DNA of 8,929 nt, from contig JANWVB010000050.1 in NCBI GenBank assembly GCA_025057695.1, positions 1 through 8,929 of the forward strand, in the 5' to 3' direction. The notes beneath the pieces are model-generated. The model did not search any database and had not been told where the DNA came from. It saw nothing but the letters and a program-made list of their open reading frames with translations. This stretch comes from Patescibacteria group bacterium (lineage in GTDB: Bacteria; Patescibacteriota; Microgenomatia; UBA8517). Position numbers and translations under genes: made by a program. Numbering within the stretch: the stretch's first letter is position 1; each line of letters begins with the position of its first letter. This document shows, piece by piece, positions 1 through 6,651 of the stretch.

Positions 1-2105
1 TCTTCCGAGAAGACTGGTGAAAATTCACGAGCCAAATAATTAGCATCCGTAACACCAACACGATAAGTAATAATCGTCCCCACGTTTCCAAAAATAGCGT
101 TTTTCACTTCCTCATCAATTTGCCCCACAAATTGATTTGCAACAATTAGTGAAAGTCTGTACTTTCTTGCTTCGGAAAGTATTTGGGCAAAATCAGGAGT
201 AGCAAAATTCTGAAATTCATCTACATAAAGATAAAAATCGCGTCTTTGATTTTCTGGAATATCCGCTCTGCTCATAGCGGCCATCAGTATTCTAGGGACT
301 AAAACAAGTCCCAAAAAACTAGAGTTTTCCTCCCCCAACTCGCCTTTGGAAAGATTTATCAATAAAATTTTTCCTTGATCCATAACCTCTCTAAAACTAA
401 AAGATGATTTAGATTGTCCAATAATATTTCTTATCAAACGATTGGTAACAAACCTTCCAAACTTTGAGGTAATATAATCAAGAACTTCAGATTTGTGAAA
501 ATCAGAAGTCTGAGCGATCTGATCTGTCCAGTAACGCCTGACAATTGGATCCTGTACCTTTGGCAAAAGTTCCTGTACATATCGAGAATCAGTTAAAGCT
601 CGCATGAGTTCCACAAAAGTAGTGCCGGGTTCAGACAAAATAGTAAGAATTGCATTCCTTACAGCATGCTCAAAACGAGGTCCTACTATTCCAGTTTTGT
701 AAGGGTCAAAAAGCTTATACATCATGTTAATTACAGAAGTGGCAACAAAATGCTTTTGATCCTCTGTATAAGCCTCCATCAAATTAAGTCCCATAGGACG
801 CTCTGAATCTGACGGCCTAAAATAAATCACTTCCTCTGCTCTTTCAAGCGGAATCATTCCCAACAACTCTTCCACTGCATCTCCATGCGGATCCATAAAG
901 CACAGTCCTTTGCCAGCTTCAATATCTTGCAAAATCATGCTTTGCAAGAACTTAGTTTTACCAGTTCCAGTCTTTCCTATAATGTACATATGTCGTTGTC
1001 TATCAAATTCAGAGATATATACTTTTCGCTCTATGCCACGATATATGGAAGTTCCCAAGAACAGACCTTCGGTTGGAATTTCAGCGGGGGCAGGAGCTGA
1101 CTTGGCATAAAGCCAATGAATATGTGGCGTTGTAATTTGTTTGTTTGGAAAGTGAAATATTGTTGCCAATTCTTCAGAATTTAGGATTGACACCCTGTTA
1201 CTGCCAAAATTGAACATTGGTTGATAACGATACAAAAAATCATCTATAAAATCACCTTTCCTTCTTATTGTTCTTTTGCCAAGACCGTTAAACTCGCCAT
1301 TAAATGTTTCAAAAGCGCTCATTATGTTTGTTAAATGCGCTTTTGCAGAAGGTTCGTCATTTGCCACAGTAACAATGCGAATAGAAGTTTCAAATCCCGG
1401 CTTTGAGCATTTATTTTCAACCGCCTCTAAAGTTTTAGAAGAAACTGAGAATTTCGCTTTTTCAGGGTCAGCTTCTTGTTTCTTTGTGGAAGCTATAAAA
1501 TCTCTTCCTTGTTTTTGCCAAAAACTATCAGCGGGCGAAATCAAAACCTGTATCGCGGCGGCTTCATCGTGACCCATTTTGGCAAGAGCTGAAGTAATAA
1601 CAGCTAAAGGATCGGTGGGCAAATCTTTGAAAGTTTTCAACGGATAATAATTTTCTTTTTTAAGTTGCAAAGCCACATAAGCAACTTTGCCATGTTCTGT
1701 AAATATATTGTATTCCTCAACTTGTTTAATTTCTGCGTCAGGATAACTGCCATGGATTTGCTTTTCTATAAGATCCCTAAACTCATTGGGTGTCCATACA
1801 TAAAACCGTATATCTTCAGGGCGAGCAACTAATTCAAAAGACACTGCAGGTTCCGTTGAATACTTCTTGCCGCTTTTGATAGAATAAAGCGCCGCAAAGA
1901 GTTGTTCCATCGCATCAATCCTGATTTCGTTTCCTTTAGGAACCGCTATCTGAAGTAAAACCGAATTCAATGATCTCTCCTCGCGACCTCGATTTTTTAT
2001 AAAAATAAAAGCAATATATACACCAATTGCAAGCAAAATTACAAAAACCACTAAAAAAAACAGTGTCAAAAGTAAAATTGTAGGATCAAAAAAATCGCTT
2101 CCCAT
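1..2105 (-). CDS. TraD/VirD4-type (type IV coupling protein-like) ATPase, C-terminus cut by window edge
   Basis: The reading frame starts at ATG 2105 and is open to the left edge, giving about 701 residues with the C-terminus missing. Residues about 8-34 are one strongly hydrophobic segment, so the protein is probably anchored in the cytoplasmic membrane. A long N-terminal region (about 45-330) follows, of a kind I associate with CPR members of this family. The ATPase domain has a Walker A motif GKTGTGKT (residues 377-384), DPHGD (405-409), a Walker B motif ending in D629-E630 (LYVDEFQNF) and an ANQF motif (656-659). This layout matches the TrwB/TraD/VirD4 and HerA-like pumping ATPases, which move DNA or protein across the membrane with ATP. 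The CPR role is not established; DNA uptake, conjugation-like transfer or secretion are all possible. The 131-residue gene ends 34 bases upstream, suggesting co-transcription. There is no Shine-Dalgarno motif before the ATG. Confidence 0.88.
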   Translation of the reverse strand, partial: MGSDFFDPTILLLTLFFLVVFVILLAIGVYIAFIFIKNRGREERSLNSVLLQIAVPKGNEIRIDAMEQLFAALYSIKSGKKYSTEPAVSFELVARPEDIRFYVWTPNEFRDLIEKQIHGSYPDAEIKQVEEYNIFTEHGKVAYVALQLKKENYYPLKTFKDLPTDPLAVITSALAKMGHDEAAAIQVLISPADSFWQKQGRDFIASTKKQEADPEKAKFSVSSKTLEAVENKCSKPGFETSIRIVTVANDEPSAKAHLTNIMSAFETFNGEFNGLGKRTIRRKGDFIDDFLYRYQPMFNFGSNRVSILNSEELATIFHFPNKQITTPHIHWLYAKSAPAPAEIPTEGLFLGTSIYRGIERKVYISEFDRQRHMYIIGKTGTGKTKFLQSMILQDIEAGKGLCFMDPHGDAVEELLGMIPLERAEEVIYFRPSDSERPMGLNLMEAYTEDQKHFVATSVINMMYKLFDPYKTGIVGPRFEHAVRNAILTILSEPGTTFVELMRALTDSRYVQELLPKVQDPIVRRYWTDQIAQTSDFHKSEVLDYITSKFGRFVTNRLIRNIIGQSKSSFSFREVMDQGKILLINLSKGELGEENSSFLGLVLVPRILMAAMSRADIPENQRRDFYLYVDEFQNFATPDFAQILSEARKYRLSLIVANQFVGQIDEEVKNAIFGNVGTIITYRVGVTDANYLAREFSPVFSE

Positions 2106-2139
2106 AAAGAAAGGATAAATTACAAATATATTATTGCAC

Positions 2140-2535
2140 TTACTGTGAAGTTTGTGTTGTTTGATTTTTGAATTGGGCAGAAGAAGAATCAGAACTTGTG
2201 CCAAAAATAATGTGCCATCCTTTTTTCAAAGCTTTTTTGATCACTCTTTCCCAAAAATGAGCAAGCCAAGTCATAGAATTTGAAGCATCGCCATGTGCCG
2301 CATTAGCAAGTGCCGATTGCGAAAATGGCACTGTAATATTTGGAGCATTGGCAACATTAGGCGCACTTGCAGGTTGAGATTGTTGATTTGGCGCGTTTTG
2401 ATCAGGCTGTTTAGCAGGAGACGCAACTTGACTTTGCGTTCCCACCGGCTGAACAACTTCAACCTCTGAGATACCAATCTGCTCCTGTTTACCCACACTG
2501 GGTACCGGTTGCTCAATCTCGTGAGTTATAGACAT
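2140..2535 (-). CDS. Small Pro/Gln/Ala-rich hypothetical protein upstream of the VirD4-like ATPase
   Basis: This is a 131-residue protein of no family I can name. Residues 1-70 are rich in Pro, Gln, Ala, Val and Asn and look disordered. Residues about 88-112 form a likely amphipathic helix with Trp90, Phe94, Trp95, several lysines and Trp107 (WERVIKKALKKGW), which could lie on a membrane or bind a partner. The tail is Ser/Thr/Gln-rich. There is no signal peptide or true transmembrane segment. The gene lies 34 bases upstream of the VirD4-like ATPase and in the same direction, so an accessory role for that ATPase is a reasonable inference. An extended -10 element (TG-A-TACAAT) ends only eight bases before the ATG, so the message may be nearly leaderless. 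Low-complexity composition makes an accidental frame possible, but the position, the promoter and the intact frame favour a real gene. Confidence 0.7.
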   Translation of the reverse strand: MSITHEIEQPVPSVGKQEQIGISEVEVVQPVGTQSQVASPAKQPDQNAPNQQSQPASAPNVANAPNITVPFSQSALANAAHGDASNSMTWLAHFWERVIKKALKKGWHIIFGTSSDSSSAQFKNQTTQTSQ

Positions 2536-2543
2536 ACAAATTT

Positions 2544-2552
2544 ATTGTATCA
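2544..2552 (-). promoter_or_regulatory. Extended -10 promoter, possibly driving a leaderless transcript
   Basis: On the minus strand the bases read TGATACAAT, an extended -10 (TG-n-TACAAT) with five of six matches to TATAAT. No good -35 lies 17 bases upstream, only a T-rich stretch, which is tolerated with an extended -10. The -10 ends eight bases before the ATG at 2535, so transcription should begin within one or two bases of the start codon. No Shine-Dalgarno motif lies in between. Confidence 0.45.
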
Positions 2553-2675
2553 AAAGCAGAAAAATTAAAAAGGAAAACTTAAAAAAACAATTTAATATTT
2601 TGCAATTAAGAAATTTGCTGGTAAAATTTTTCACTAAACTAAACAAAACCACTAAAACTAAAAATAAGTATTGTA

Positions 2676-3212
2676 TTACCTTTTCTCAAATACCCATATT
2701 TGCTCATCTATCCCAACTCTAAAGTTTTCATTTCTTGCAAGGGTAAAAAGATAATCTGATAAACGATTTAGAAACATAAGCACAGTTGATTTTATTTTCA
2801 TATAAGAGGATAAAGCGACCATTCTGCGTTCCAGTAAACGCGCAAGTGTTCTGGCATAATGTAAATGAGAAGCAACGACCGATCCTCCTGGTATTACAAA
2901 ATTGGCAAGCTTGGGCAATATTTTTTCCATCTGGTCAATTTGCATTTCCAAATCAGTTGTAAATTCTTTAGGAAAAGGCAATTTGGCACCTGCAGTGATT
3001 GATCCAATTGTGAATAGTCTAATTTGAATTTTTGCAATCCTGTTATTCAAATCCTCAGATTCACTAACAGATTTTACTACACCAAGATAACTAGTAAGCA
3101 TATCCAATTCTCCAAGAACTTCTATAATTAATGAGTCCTTGGAAATCTTACTTTTAGTTTGGCGGATAATTTTTGTGGTACCTTTATCTCCTTTTTTAGT
3201 GTAGATTGGCAT
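2676..3212 (-). CDS. pduO: PduO-type ATP:cob(I)alamin adenosyltransferase
   Basis: This 178-residue cytoplasmic enzyme transfers the adenosyl group of ATP to cob(I)alamin to make adenosylcobalamin, the cofactor of the class II ribonucleotide reductase encoded just upstream. The frame extends 17 codons further, to 3263, but ATG 3212 is preferred because family members begin just before the ATP-binding motif, here IYTKKGDKGTT (residues 3-13). Other family marks are PGG (108-110), the helix LHYARTLARLLERR (117-130) with R121, R125, E128 and R129, and NRLSDYLFTLAR (149-160). D37 is kept, but the usual DELN at this spot reads DMLT, and the second Arg of the RRAER motif is Leu. Length is normal for the family (about 170-190). 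No Shine-Dalgarno motif is visible. The structured RNA element lies about 130 bases upstream and could belong to its leader. Confidence 0.9.
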   Translation of the reverse strand: MPIYTKKGDKGTTKIIRQTKSKISKDSLIIEVLGELDMLTSYLGVVKSVSESEDLNNRIAKIQIRLFTIGSITAGAKLPFPKEFTTDLEMQIDQMEKILPKLANFVIPGGSVVASHLHYARTLARLLERRMVALSSYMKIKSTVLMFLNRLSDYLFTLARNENFRVGIDEQIWVFEKR

Positions 3213-3344
3213 ATTTATTAGTCGCCAAATATCTTGATGCCACAATAAAAAAACAAGGTTCAATAAAGCAAAACGCTAAAATTTAGGATCTACAAAAACA
3301 ACTTTTATTCTAATAAATCAAATTATCCTTATAAAAAACACTTT
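3213..3344 (-). other. AT-rich spacer between the structured RNA and pduO
   Basis: This 132-base stretch separates the folded RNA element from the chosen pduO start. On the minus strand it opens with a six-T run at 3338-3333, six bases beyond the RNA helix, so it could mark an RNA 3' end. I see no strong hairpin, Shine-Dalgarno motif or clear promoter in the rest. The 17 extra in-frame codons upstream of the pduO start (3213-3263) do not resemble the family's N-terminus. Confidence 0.5.
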
Positions 3345-3460
3345 CAAAGAGACCTGCCCGAAGCCGCTAAGGGGTCATAAAAGCTCTAAGCGTAAACTTA
3401 TCGCTTCCTGCTCATCACAGGATCTGGTGCCAACATAGCAGCCTCCGACAAGTCTTTTTG
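3345..3460 (-). ncRNA. Candidate structured RNA between nrdJ and pduO (unknown class)
   Basis: Read on the minus strand, 3460-3436 pairs with 3345-3369 in one long helix. There are 24 pairs out of 26 positions when counted through, with mismatches A3456/C3349 and G3446/G3359. Four of the pairs are G-U. In the inner ten base pairs the two wobbles pair only on the minus strand and become A/C mismatches on the plus strand, so the RNA is probably transcribed leftward with the genes. The enclosed region holds hairpin CCTG-7-CAGG (3421-3407) and hairpin AAGCG-9-CGCTT (3406-3388), plus joining sequences with GGCACC and GACCCC. The element begins 16 bases after the nrdJ stop. It is clearly more GC-rich than the spacer beside it. 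I cannot match it to the cobalamin riboswitch, SRP RNA, 6S RNA, tmRNA or other common classes. It may be a leader or riboswitch for pduO, an nrdJ 3' end structure, or a free small RNA. Confidence 0.6.
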
Positions 3461-3476
3461 AAAACGTTAATTAATT

Positions 3477-5882
3477 TTAGTTTGCAACAGAAAAATTGTT
3501 TAGGATAGCGCTACCTAATTTAGAATAATCTTCAATTTCACAACTTCCGGAAGTGCAGGCAATTTCTTGAGCGGCCGTAGTATAATCTTCTTCTTCGTAT
3601 CTATAAATTTTAGAGAAATCAATATCCGGAAAAGAATCTGCTAATTTCTGATACTCTTCTTTTGTTATCTCTTCATAAGGCATTTGGGCATACTTGGCAT
3701 CCATTGCTGGCAAGAAACTCATACCTCCAATGTACTCTCTATGCTCCCACAACCAACGGGTAAGATCAAGTATCTCATAAGGCTGGTAAGTAATTGTTAC
3801 ACTTGGATTATGCTCTGTCCAAAATATTTTATTTTGCAACCAATATTCACACTGTTCAATTGCTCCTCTGTCTTTTTGGGTAATAGCGCCATCAGGGGAC
3901 TTAACAGGAAAATGAGCCACATAAGTAGTGGCATTTTCTACGGTTTGTCCATTTTCAGGATCCATAGGCACGCTAGCATCTCTTAAGACTTTAAACACGG
4001 GCGTATGCGCCCCAACACGAACATTGCGGATGTAGTAAGGAGCCATCCTAGCATGAAGCCCTGATGAAGTATTTAAAAGCTGCGAAGAATTTCCTGAAGG
4101 CTTGACACAAGTTACTGCCGCAGATTGATTGATCTTAAAACGCTCCGCATAGATTCTATTAGTCTCAACCGCCACTTGCCTAAGCCTCATCATAACAGAA
4201 GGGTCTTGAACCACTGGACAATCCATTTGTCCTGTAATATCAACTCCCAAAAGGCGCTCTTCTTCACAATTTTTCTTCCATATCGGTCTTAAACCGGGAA
4301 AATGCGTAGCTAAAGATTGAATTGTGCCTAGGATAGTCGCCACTTCTACTTTTTCGCGCAAACTTTCATACGTGTCTTCTTGACGCGCCACAGCTATGGA
4401 CAAATTGCAAAATTCATTAGGACGCAAATTTATTTCCCCACAAGGATTTGTGCCAAAACGCGCTTCTTTTCTTCTTTCAGGCCGAAACTTAATCGCACCA
4501 GGTCTATTAAATATTCCAGGCTCTCCACGCTCACTTTCAAACATATCAAGCATCAACCTCATAAATTCTTGTTGAGTAATTCCTCCCTCCGGGATTACAA
4601 CTGAATTATTAGCGTTCCACCTTTGCCAATTATCGCGCTCGAAGTCTCCAGATTTTGCAAGTCTCATATCCATATCGTCCCAATCAAAAAGCGAAATCAT
4701 AGCGGTTCTTCTGACTCCGCCTGAAACAGCCGCATGCCCTACCATACACATAATGTCATGCGCATCAATCGTTCGCAAAAAACTACCTTGCCTGGCAAGT
4801 ATCCTGTTCTTGGCAAAATCAAGCATTTGTTTTAGAGGTTCAGGTCCTGAGGCACGCCCTCCCTTTACTTTAAGAATTGCACCGGCAGGCCTAACCTGAG
4901 AATAATCAAATTTTATATCTCCGCCATCCAGCCATGTGTTCATACCAATACGAAGCGCTTCTATCCATCCTTCCGTAGTATCGGGAATAACAAAAGTGTC
5001 CTTTGTTTTGCCTGTTTGCCTTTTTACACGAGGAAGTTTTTCAACATACACGCTTTCTACTGAGAAACCAACACCGCAACCACTCATGGAAATCAAAAGC
5101 GCTTCGCAAAAAGCATCCACACTGTCAACTGGCAAATAGGAACAGTTATAAATGCTAATGTTTTGACGTCTTGCGCATTCGCCAGCTGTAGCAATCAATC
5201 TCATAGAGGGCATGGCTTTCATTTCTAAAATCATTGTTCGCAGTTTCTCATACTCTTGAGTCTTTAAAGCGTCGCCAGCAAGTTCGCGCAAGAAAGATAC
5301 AGAACGATCTACCGTTTCTACCCATGTTTCTCTCCTGCCAAGAGTGTAGTTAAAACGAGAATACTTATCAAAAAATTGAAACTTCTGAAGCTGTGTTGGA
5401 AAAAACTTGTCTGATTCTTCAAAAGCTTGCTTTACTTCTGGGGGGATCGGTCTAGCCTCGCGAAGTTTGGCATGTTCAGCCCTATACAAAATATATCTTT
5501 TTGCCGCTTCAAACTCACCTGCGGCTTGAAGAACTATTTCAACCGCGTCTTGCACATGCTCAACATTTGGAAGTTCATATTTGGCAGAAATTATATTTGC
5601 CACCCACTTTGCCAAATTAGAAACAGGTATCTCAGGAGTGCGATTAAAGGATGCAAAGCATTTTTCCATTGCTGTTTCTATTTTCTTGATATCAAATTCC
5701 ACCACCCGACCATCACGCTTTTTTATTAACTTTGGCCATTTGGAACTATCAAAAGGCGCTTTAGTTTCCTTAATAAAATTAATCATTGAAGCGTTTGACG
5801 AGTGTCCGTTGGCTTGAGACGACTGACTATTTTTTACTTTTTTGGTTTTTGTGTTTTCAATTTTGGCTTTTTGTAATGACAT
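3477..5882 (-). CDS. nrdJ: Adenosylcobalamin-dependent (class II) ribonucleotide reductase
   Basis: This 801-residue enzyme reduces ribonucleotides to deoxyribonucleotides using a thiyl radical made from adenosylcobalamin. Residues 1-45 are a Lys/Ser/Asn-rich tail. An ATP-cone (about 50-145) binds ATP or dATP and controls overall activity. The catalytic barrel follows. C247 (in YNCS) and C492 are the reducing pair, NPCGE (479-483) supplies N479, the radical cysteine C481 and E483, and KPSGNSS (594-600) is a phosphate-binding loop. C776 and C781, five apart near the C-terminus, are the shuttle cysteines. The spacing (481 to 492 is eleven; 776 to 781 is five) and motifs such as MPSMR and SGCGVGFSVE resemble the monomeric Lactobacillus-type triphosphate reductase, so NTP substrates are likely but not proven. 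It starts 55 bases after nrdR and is probably co-transcribed with it under NrdR control. No Shine-Dalgarno motif precedes the ATG. Confidence 0.97.
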   Translation of the reverse strand: MSLQKAKIENTKTKKVKNSQSSQANGHSSNASMINFIKETKAPFDSSKWPKLIKKRDGRVVEFDIKKIETAMEKCFASFNRTPEIPVSNLAKWVANIISAKYELPNVEHVQDAVEIVLQAAGEFEAAKRYILYRAEHAKLREARPIPPEVKQAFEESDKFFPTQLQKFQFFDKYSRFNYTLGRRETWVETVDRSVSFLRELAGDALKTQEYEKLRTMILEMKAMPSMRLIATAGECARRQNISIYNCSYLPVDSVDAFCEALLISMSGCGVGFSVESVYVEKLPRVKRQTGKTKDTFVIPDTTEGWIEALRIGMNTWLDGGDIKFDYSQVRPAGAILKVKGGRASGPEPLKQMLDFAKNRILARQGSFLRTIDAHDIMCMVGHAAVSGGVRRTAMISLFDWDDMDMRLAKSGDFERDNWQRWNANNSVVIPEGGITQQEFMRLMLDMFESERGEPGIFNRPGAIKFRPERRKEARFGTNPCGEINLRPNEFCNLSIAVARQEDTYESLREKVEVATILGTIQSLATHFPGLRPIWKKNCEEERLLGVDITGQMDCPVVQDPSVMMRLRQVAVETNRIYAERFKINQSAAVTCVKPSGNSSQLLNTSSGLHARMAPYYIRNVRVGAHTPVFKVLRDASVPMDPENGQTVENATTYVAHFPVKSPDGAITQKDRGAIEQCEYWLQNKIFWTEHNPSVTITYQPYEILDLTRWLWEHREYIGGMSFLPAMDAKYAQMPYEEITKEEYQKLADSFPDIDFSKIYRYEEEDYTTAAQEIACTSGSCEIEDYSKLGSAILNNFSVAN
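3500..3518. repeat. Near-perfect palindrome in the 3' end of nrdJ
   Basis: The bases TTAGG-a-TAGCGCTA-CCTAA form a 19-base inverted repeat with one unpaired base. It lies inside the coding sequence for the last residues of NrdJ. On the minus strand it is followed after four bases by five Ts. It could fold as a seven-pair hairpin with a GCGC loop. It may be a chance effect of the codons for Leu-Gly-Ser-Ala-Ile-Leu. Confidence 0.35.
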
Positions 5883-5937
5883 AAAAGCAAAATCTATAAA
5901 ATTAAATTTAATAAATTTTTAAACAAGCTATAAAGTT
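5883..5937 (-). other. nrdR-nrdJ intergenic spacer
   Basis: This 55-base gap is almost entirely A and T. It contains an imperfect AT inverted repeat (AAATTTA/TAAATTT type) and TATAG-like strings that could serve as a weak internal promoter, but nothing stands out. I see no terminator and no NrdR box here, which supports read-through from nrdR into nrdJ. Confidence 0.4.
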
Positions 5938-6381
5938 CTACTTTTTTTCTATAGCCTTTGCAAAATCTTCTAAATCTTCAAATTCAAGATAAACACTAGC
6001 AAACCTTAACCATGCCACTTTGTCTATTTTTTTTAGACGTCTTAGAACCGCTTTGCCTATTGTCGACGAATAAATTTCGTCGCGCCCTTTTTTAAACATT
6101 TCTTGTTCAACATTGTTGACTAAACTCTCAACTAAATCCAAAGATACCGGCCTTTTCTCTATCGCTTTTAATATCCCTTTTCTAACTTTTTCCCGATCAA
6201 AAGGCTCTCTTAAACCATTTTTCTTTACTACCCATAAAGAGCTTTTTTTTACCCGCTCATAGGTAGTAAAACGTTTCTTGCACTTTAGACATTTACGACG
6301 ACGCCTAATACTTTCATGCTCGTTATCCACTCGCGATTCTAAAACCTGCGAATCTAAAAAACCGCAGTATGGACACTTCAT
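5938..6381 (-). CDS. nrdR: Transcriptional repressor NrdR
   Basis: NrdR represses ribonucleotide reductase genes when its ATP-cone reports enough dATP. The 147-residue length is typical. The N-terminal zinc ribbon has Cys3, Cys6, Cys31 and Cys34 (CPYC and CLKC), with the basic stretch RRRRKC between. The family's RFTTYERV segment is at 37-44. An ATP-cone (about 49-139) follows, with VVKKNGLREPFDREK at its start and the usual IGKAVLRRLKKIDKVAWLRFASVY region near its end. The gene sits directly upstream of nrdJ, its expected target. Two NrdR boxes lie 55-102 bases upstream of its start over a promoter, so it should control itself and nrdJ together. No Shine-Dalgarno motif precedes ATG 6381; the leader there is a T-rich tract. 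Confidence 0.97.
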   Translation of the reverse strand: MKCPYCGFLDSQVLESRVDNEHESIRRRRKCLKCKKRFTTYERVKKSSLWVVKKNGLREPFDREKVRKGILKAIEKRPVSLDLVESLVNNVEQEMFKKGRDEIYSSTIGKAVLRRLKKIDKVAWLRFASVYLEFEDLEDFAKAIEKK

Positions 6382-6397
6382 AAAAAATCAAAACAAA

Positions 6398-6423
6398 AGT
6401 TTCAGATTTCTAAGCTGAAAACT
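6398..6423 (-). promoter_or_regulatory. Leader stem-loop before nrdR with trailing T-rich tract
   Basis: AGTTTCAG (6398-6405) and CTGAAAACT (6415-6423) are inverted, giving an eight-pair stem with one bulged base and a nine-base loop. On the minus strand the stem is followed by a T-rich tract (TTTGTTTTGATTTTTT) that runs up to the nrdR ATG. This resembles a weak intrinsic terminator or attenuator in the nrdR leader, though the stem has few G-C pairs. It may also simply be leader structure. Confidence 0.35.
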
Positions 6424-6435
6424 CGAAAATTTTAA

Positions 6436-6451
6436 TCACTATAGATAGTGA
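6436..6451 (-). promoter_or_regulatory. NrdR box 1 (promoter-proximal)
   Basis: The core CACTAT-AG-ATAGTG (6437-6450) is a perfect inverted repeat. In the 16-base register it matches the NrdR consensus (ACACTATATATAGTGT) at 13 of 16 positions. It lies just downstream of the predicted start of transcription, a position where bound NrdR would block RNA polymerase. Confidence 0.8.
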
Positions 6452-6459
6452 GCTAAACC

Positions 6460-6488
6460 ATAGTGCAACACTAAATATGGATAGTCAA
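6460..6488 (-). promoter_or_regulatory. Predicted promoter of the nrdR-nrdJ operon
   Basis: On the minus strand a -35 TTGACT (6488-6483) is followed after exactly 17 bases by a -10-like CACTAT (6465-6460). The -35 matches five of six consensus bases; the -10 matches only three of six. Predicted transcription start is near 6453, giving a leader of about 70 bases before nrdR. NrdR box 2 fills the spacer and box 1 covers the first transcribed bases, as expected for a repressed promoter. Confidence 0.55.
6468..6483 (-). promoter_or_regulatory. NrdR box 2 (promoter-distal, degenerate)
   Basis: The sequence ACACTAAATATGGATA keeps the ACACTA half-site and the central ATAT but has a degraded second half, as the weaker box of a pair often does. 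It starts 32 bases from box 1, leaving 16 bases between them. That puts both boxes on the same helix face at about three turns apart, the spacing known for paired NrdR boxes. Confidence 0.65.
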
Positions 6489-6566
6489 CTAATACTAAAA
6501 CGCACAAAATAGATCACGCAACCAATATTAAAGGGTGTAAATGGCTTTTTCAGAACTTTGTACCAA

Positions 6567-6592
6567 TTTTTACTGAAGTTTTTCCGTAAAAA
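6567..6592. repeat. AT-rich inverted repeat downstream of the DUF5667-like gene
   Basis: TTTTTAC (6567-6573) and GTAAAAA (6586-6592) are inverted, with an inner TTC/GAA-type match making a hairpin with a short loop. It lies about 60 bases after the stop of the upstream gene and before the nrdR promoter. It could end that transcript, but there is no T-run after the stem on the minus strand, so it is not a clear intrinsic terminator. The remaining bases of 6489-6651 hold nothing I recognise. Confidence 0.3.
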
Positions 6593-6651
6593 AATTCAAA
6601 GACAAAATCTACAATAAAACCTCAAAAGCAAAAATTTCTCAAAACAGCAAC

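Noticed and set aside
3213..3263. Seventeen-residue N-terminal extension of the adenosyltransferase.
   Set aside because: Family members begin just before the IYTKxGDxG motif. The extension lacks family similarity and the start at 3212 fits better.
3345..3363. Plus-strand GAGACCTGCC resembles the 3' end of the B12 box of cobalamin riboswitches.
   Set aside because: Only ten bases match. The conserved core upstream of it (GTG..A..TCC and CCCGCCACTG) is absent, and a plus-strand riboswitch would overlap pduO and point away from it.
3400..3420. GATGAG followed by GAAGC on the minus strand, suggesting a hammerhead ribozyme core.
   Set aside because: The required CTGATGA reads GTGATGA and there is no stem II or GAAA in the right place.
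3388..3435. ACCAG...AGCAGGAAGC resembles parts of bacterial SRP (4.5S) RNA.
   Set aside because: The conserved helix 8 with GGAA tetraloop and the flanking GGTCAGG/AGCAGCC pairing is not present.
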